From assembly GCA_007280315.1 (NCBI GenBank), contig QYQC01000209.1, positions 1-16,875 on the forward strand: 16,875 nucleotides of DNA, written 5' to 3'. The first letter of the stretch is position 1; every line of letters starts with the position of its first letter. The translations under genes were made by a program, and so were the position numbers. The notes beneath the pieces are model-generated. The model did not search any database. It was not told the origin of the DNA and worked only from the letters and a program-made list of their open reading frames with translations. Of this stretch, positions 14,407 through 16,875 are shown in pieces. This DNA comes from Betaproteobacteria bacterium (lineage in GTDB: Bacteria > Pseudomonadota > Gammaproteobacteria > Burkholderiales > SG8-39).

Positions 14407-15156
14407 ATGCCCCCTTCCTCTGCCTGGCCCTATCCGCGCATCATTGCCCACCGCGGCGGCGGCACGCTTGCACCCGAAAACACCCTGGCGGGCATGCGCA
14501 TGGCGAAGCAGCTGGGTTTTTCCGGAGTTGAATTCGACGTCATGCTGGCCGGTGACGCGACACCGATCCTGATGCACGACGAGACGCTCGAGCGCACTAC
14601 CAGCGGTCACGGCGCGATTGCCGAGACCGCCTATCAGGATATGCTCACGCTCGATGCCGGCAGCTGGTTCTCGGGCGCGCACGCGGGTGAACCGGTACCG
14701 AGCTTCGAGAACGCGGGGCGCCTGTGTATCGAACTGGGACTGTGGGCCAACGTCGAAATCAAGCCGGCCCGGGGGCATGAAGCGCAGACGGGCACGGCGG
14801 CGGCGCTGCTCGCGCGCGAGCTCTGGCGCGGCGCACCGGTGCAACCCCTGCTGTCCTCGTTCCAGCCGGCGTCGCTCGTCGCGGCGCGGGACGCGGCACC
14901 GGAGTTTGCGCGCGGCGCGCTGACCACGCGCATCCCGCCCGACTGGGAACTGTGGATGCGAAAGCTTGATTGCGTGTCGCTGCACTGCGACTACCGCATG
15001 CTGCTGCCGCAACAGGCGCGCGCGGTGCGCGACGCAGGCTACTGGCTGTTTTGCTACACCGTCGACGACCCCGCGATCGCGCGCGTGCTGTTCGATTGGG
15101 GCGTGGACGCCATCGCCACCGACCGCCTGGATCTGATTGCCCCCGATTTCGAGTAA
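14407..15156 (+). CDS. ugpQ: Glycerophosphodiester phosphodiesterase UgpQ
   Basis: The enzyme hydrolyses glycerophosphodiesters (for example glycerophosphocholine) to glycerol-3-phosphate and an alcohol. The 249-residue TIM barrel has the GDPD signatures: AHRGGG (H15, R16), APENT (E24), EFDV (E42, D44, metal ligands), MHDE (H57, catalytic), and the inner metal-site NVEIKPA (E117). The C-terminal YTVDDPAIARVLFDWGVDAIATD is also typical. There is no signal peptide, so it is cytoplasmic and would act on diesters imported by an Ugp transporter, which fits the two UgpB-type proteins in the window. The ribosome site before ATG 14407 is weak. It is transcribed away from the corrinoid operon. Confidence 0.94.
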   Translation: MPPSSAWPYPRIIAHRGGGTLAPENTLAGMRMAKQLGFSGVEFDVMLAGDATPILMHDETLERTTSGHGAIAETAYQDMLTLDAGSWFSGAHAGEPVPSFENAGRLCIELGLWANVEIKPARGHEAQTGTAAALLARELWRGAPVQPLLSSFQPASLVAARDAAPEFARGALTTRIPPDWELWMRKLDCVSLHCDYRMLLPQQARAVRDAGYWLFCYTVDDPAIARVLFDWGVDAIATDRLDLIAPDFE

Positions 15157-15261
15157 TGGCGCGGAGTTACAAACAATTGCAATAGCCGGGTCATCTGCCG
15201 CGCGCTACGCGCGTTTAGCCTGCCAGGGGAGGTCTTCTCCCTGAACCAGAAAGGAGTTTAC

Positions 15262-15597
15262 ATGTCCAAATTCAACACCTGCATCGCAGCAATAGTGCTC
15301 GCGGCCCTGCCCGCACTGGCGCTGGCACAGGCCACGCCGGCGACACCGGCCACCCCGGGGATAGACAAGCGCCAGGCCAACCAGGAGCGACGCATCCAGC
15401 AAGGGGTGAAGTCGGGTGAACTCAATGCCCGCGAGGCGGCCAGGCTGGAAAAGGGCCAGGCGAAAATCCAGCGCATGGAAGACAAGGCCAAGGCCGACGG
15501 CGTGGTCACGGCGCAGGAGCGCAAGCGCATCCAGCACGCGCAGGACGTACAGAGCAAACGCATCGCGCGCGAGAAGCACGACAAGCAACGCAAGTAA
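15262..15597 (+). CDS. Small secreted basic protein of unknown function
   Basis: This is a 111-residue protein with an N-terminal signal peptide (about residues 1-22, ending ALALAQA), a short Ala/Thr/Pro repeat linker (TPATPATPG), and a highly charged, probably helical remainder rich in Lys, Arg, Glu and Gln. The helical part contains two similar blocks, RQANQERRIQQGVKSGELN and MEDKAKADGVVTAQERKRI; each has a turn of Gly/Asp followed by an acidic helix start, faintly like degenerate EF-hand loops. I recall similar small periplasmic proteins in Betaproteobacteria, annotated hypothetical. A good ribosome site (AAAGGAG) lies six bases before the ATG. Function unknown; stress-related or cation-binding roles are guesses. 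Confidence 0.8.
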   Translation: MSKFNTCIAAIVLAALPALALAQATPATPATPGIDKRQANQERRIQQGVKSGELNAREAARLEKGQAKIQRMEDKAKADGVVTAQERKRIQHAQDVQSKRIAREKHDKQRK

Positions 15598-15606
15598 GCC
15601 GTACGT

Positions 15607-15638
15607 GATCCGGGGCCGGAACCTGTCCGGTCCTGATC
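15607..15638 (+). terminator. Hairpin downstream of the small secreted protein gene
   Basis: A stem of about ten base pairs (15611-15620 with 15626-15635, two G-T pairs, loop ACCTG) is extended by GAT/ATC at its base with one bulged C. It starts 10 bases after the stop codon. Only a short T stretch follows (ATTTG), so it is a moderate terminator candidate. It also lies between convergent genes. Confidence 0.4.
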
Positions 15639-15669
15639 ATTTGCAGCACTACGCCGGCTTCGGCGCGAA

Positions 15670-16737
15670 TCAGACAACCAGGGCCAGGTGCGCAGCGCCG
15701 TAATGCACCTGCGGTTGCTCCGCGCGATCCCGGGTAACCGGGGCATAGGCATCAAGCGGGCTGCGCACGCCGCGGCCTCCCTTGTTCAGCACATGGGTAT
15801 AGATCATCGTGGTCGAGACATCGCTATGCCCGAGCAGCTCCTGCACCGTGCGGATGTCGTAGCCGCCTTGCAACAAGTGCGTGGCGAATGAATGGCGCAG
15901 CACATGCGCGCTCACGCGCTTGACGATCCCGGCGTCGCGCGCAGCTTCCTTGAGGGCTCGCGCGAGCACCGATTCATCCAGATGATGTCGGCGAATCACT
16001 CCGTCATCCGGATCGGTCGAACGACTCCTCGATGGAAATACGTATTGCCAGCCCCACTCATAGCCGGCACGCGAATACTTGCGCGCGAGCGCGTAAGGCA
16101 GATGCACCTCGCCGTATCCCTCACGCAGATCGATCGCATGCAGCCGCTTCGCCGCGCCCAACTGCACGTGCAGCAACTGCACCAGGCGTTCGGGCAACAT
16201 CGTCACCCGGTCCTTTTCGCCCTTGCCCTCGCGCACCAGGATCTGGCGATAGGCGAAGTCCACGTCCTTCACCCGCAGCCGCAAACACTCCATCAGCCGT
16301 AAGCCGCAGCCATAGAGCAATCCCGCCATCAAGCCGTGAATGCCGTCGAGTTGCGCGAACAAAGCCGCCACCTCGCCCGGGGACAACACCACCGGCAAGC
16401 GTATCGGCCGTTTCGCGCGCACCATGGTGTCTAGCCAAGGCAGATCGATGCCCATGACCTGCTTGTACAAGAACAGCAACGACGCGAGCGCCTGATTCTG
16501 CGTCGCGGCAGCGACATTGCGTTCGACCGCAAGATGGCTCAGAAAAGCGCTCACCTCCGCTTCGCCAAGAGAGACCGGATGGCGCTTGCCGCTCCAGAAG
16601 ATGAAGCGCTTGATCCAATGAACATACGCCTCCTCGGTACGGCGGCTGTAATGCAGTTGGCGTATCGCGTCGTGCACCTGCTGCAGCAAGCGAGGTTTTT
16701 GCCCGCGCAAGGTTTCGGGTCCTGTTAGATCAGACAC
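15670..16737 (-). CDS. intI: Integron integrase IntI (tyrosine recombinase)
   Basis: IntI recombines attI with attC sites to capture and shuffle gene cassettes. The 355-residue product has an N-terminal SAM-like DNA-binding domain (HYSRRTEEAYVHWIKRFI, residues 29-46) and a catalytic domain with R147, K175, H278, R281, H304 and nucleophile Y313 (in MIYTHV). The insert around residues 212-236, including YALARKYSRAGYEWGWQYVF, together with STDPDDGVIRRHH is the additional patch found in integron integrases and absent from XerC/XerD. The C-terminal GGRGVRSPLDA also matches IntI1. The start is GTG at 16737 with GAGGG about six bases upstream. All catalytic residues are present, so the gene appears functional. 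Its orientation places attI and any cassettes to the right, beyond the window. Confidence 0.95.
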   Translation of the reverse strand: MSDLTGPETLRGQKPRLLQQVHDAIRQLHYSRRTEEAYVHWIKRFIFWSGKRHPVSLGEAEVSAFLSHLAVERNVAAATQNQALASLLFLYKQVMGIDLPWLDTMVRAKRPIRLPVVLSPGEVAALFAQLDGIHGLMAGLLYGCGLRLMECLRLRVKDVDFAYRQILVREGKGEKDRVTMLPERLVQLLHVQLGAAKRLHAIDLREGYGEVHLPYALARKYSRAGYEWGWQYVFPSRSRSTDPDDGVIRRHHLDESVLARALKEAARDAGIVKRVSAHVLRHSFATHLLQGGYDIRTVQELLGHSDVSTTMIYTHVLNKGGRGVRSPLDAYAPVTRDRAEQPQVHYGAAHLALVV

Positions 16738-16766
16738 TTAGCCCTCGAATAACCAACTAACACGAA

Positions 16767-16782
16767 CTGTATATTTGTACAG
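16767..16782. promoter_or_regulatory. LexA (SOS) box of intI
   Basis: CTGT-ATATTTGT-ACAG matches the LexA consensus CTGT-N8-ACAG, with the AT-rich centre typical of strong sites. It overlaps the intI -10 by two bases and covers the expected start of transcription. SOS control of integron integrases through such a site is established for class 1 and Vibrio integrons. Confidence 0.85.
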
Positions 16783-16808
16783 TATAACTAACCGTGTTGT
16801 TTTTGCAA
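16781..16808 (-). promoter_or_regulatory. intI promoter
   Basis: On the minus strand TTGCAA (16803-16808), a 16-base spacer and TATACT (16781-16786) form a good sigma-70 promoter reading into intI, with the LexA box on its downstream edge. Confidence 0.65.
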
Positions 16809-16831
16809 GTTATTTTCGCGGAGCGTAGACT
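16803..16831 (+). promoter_or_regulatory. Possible integron cassette promoter (Pc)
   Basis: On the plus strand TTGCAA (16803-16808), a 17-base spacer and TAGACT (16826-16831) could drive transcription to the right, toward the cassette side. Each hexamer matches consensus at 4 of 6, so this is a moderate promoter at best. Its -35 is the same palindromic hexamer used by the intI promoter in the other direction. Confidence 0.4.
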
Positions 16832-16875
16832 GAGCCTGTGTGTTATTTGGTTTTTAGGCAAATGATTGAACGTTA
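16832..16875 (+). other. Likely attI region, cut by the window edge
   Basis: In integrons the attI site lies upstream of intI, usually within about 200 bases. The last bases here end in GTTA, which could be the first four of the GTTRRRY core where cassettes join. The remaining bases are outside the window, so this cannot be confirmed. Confidence 0.3.

Noticed and set aside
15652..15665. CGCCG-GCTT-CGGCG hairpin after intI as a terminator
   Set aside because: The stem is only 5 bp with no U-run on the minus strand; similar short GC hairpins are expected by chance in this DNA.

Overview
The window looks like a piece of chromosome from a GC-rich betaproteobacterium (Burkholderiales, Rhodocyclales or Nitrosomonadales type). 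The main support is a birA/coaX/SPOR-protein neighbourhood, UgpB/UgpQ proteins of proteobacterial type, and a small secreted basic protein of a kind I associate with Betaproteobacteria. This taxon call is inference from gene content; there is no rRNA to confirm it.

Layout. (1) Positions 1-975, minus strand: the N-terminal 325 codons of a glycerol-3-phosphate ABC-transporter binding protein (ugpB), cut by the window edge. (2) 1126-5989, minus strand: a housekeeping run read in the order birA, an MlrC-family (M81) metallopeptidase, coaX, a SPOR-domain membrane protein and a PaiB-like flavin-binding protein. The MlrC gene separates birA from coaX. (3) 6187-7512, plus strand: a second, divergent and solitary UgpB-like binding protein. 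(4) 7541-14210, minus strand: a compact six-gene corrinoid methyl-transfer operon. In transcription order it encodes a B12-binding corrinoid protein, a UroD-family substrate:corrinoid methyltransferase (one-base frameshift), a methyltetrahydrofolate:corrinoid methyltransferase, a RACo-type reductive activator, a MetV-MetF fused methylenetetrahydrofolate reductase and a DUF1638 protein. (5) 14407-15156, plus strand: glycerophosphodiester phosphodiesterase (ugpQ). (6) 15262-15597, plus strand: a small secreted basic protein. (7) 15670-16737, minus strand: an integron integrase (IntI), with a LexA box, an integrase promoter and a possible cassette promoter upstream. The window ends about where an attI site would be expected.

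How the parts work together. The corrinoid operon supplies a full path. The UroD-family enzyme takes a methyl group from an unknown substrate to Co(I)-corrinoid, the MeTr-type enzyme passes it to tetrahydrofolate, the MetVF fusion oxidises methyl-THF to methylene-THF, and RACo repairs corrinoid that has oxidised to Co(II). This has the logic of chloromethane utilisation (CmuA/CmuB/MetF2) and of acetogen O-demethylases, but in a different gene arrangement. The 196-bp region in front of the operon holds a perfect FNR-type box (TTGAT-N4-ATCAA), an extended -10 element about where a class II FNR promoter needs it, and a perfect 8-1-8 palindrome on that -10. This suggests activation at low oxygen combined with a substrate-responsive repressor. 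The operon lies between glycerophosphodiester-related genes, which raises the possibility that its methyl donor comes from a phospholipid head group; that link is speculative.

No tRNA, rRNA, CRISPR array or insertion sequence was seen. No gene-free stretch exceeds 300 bases.
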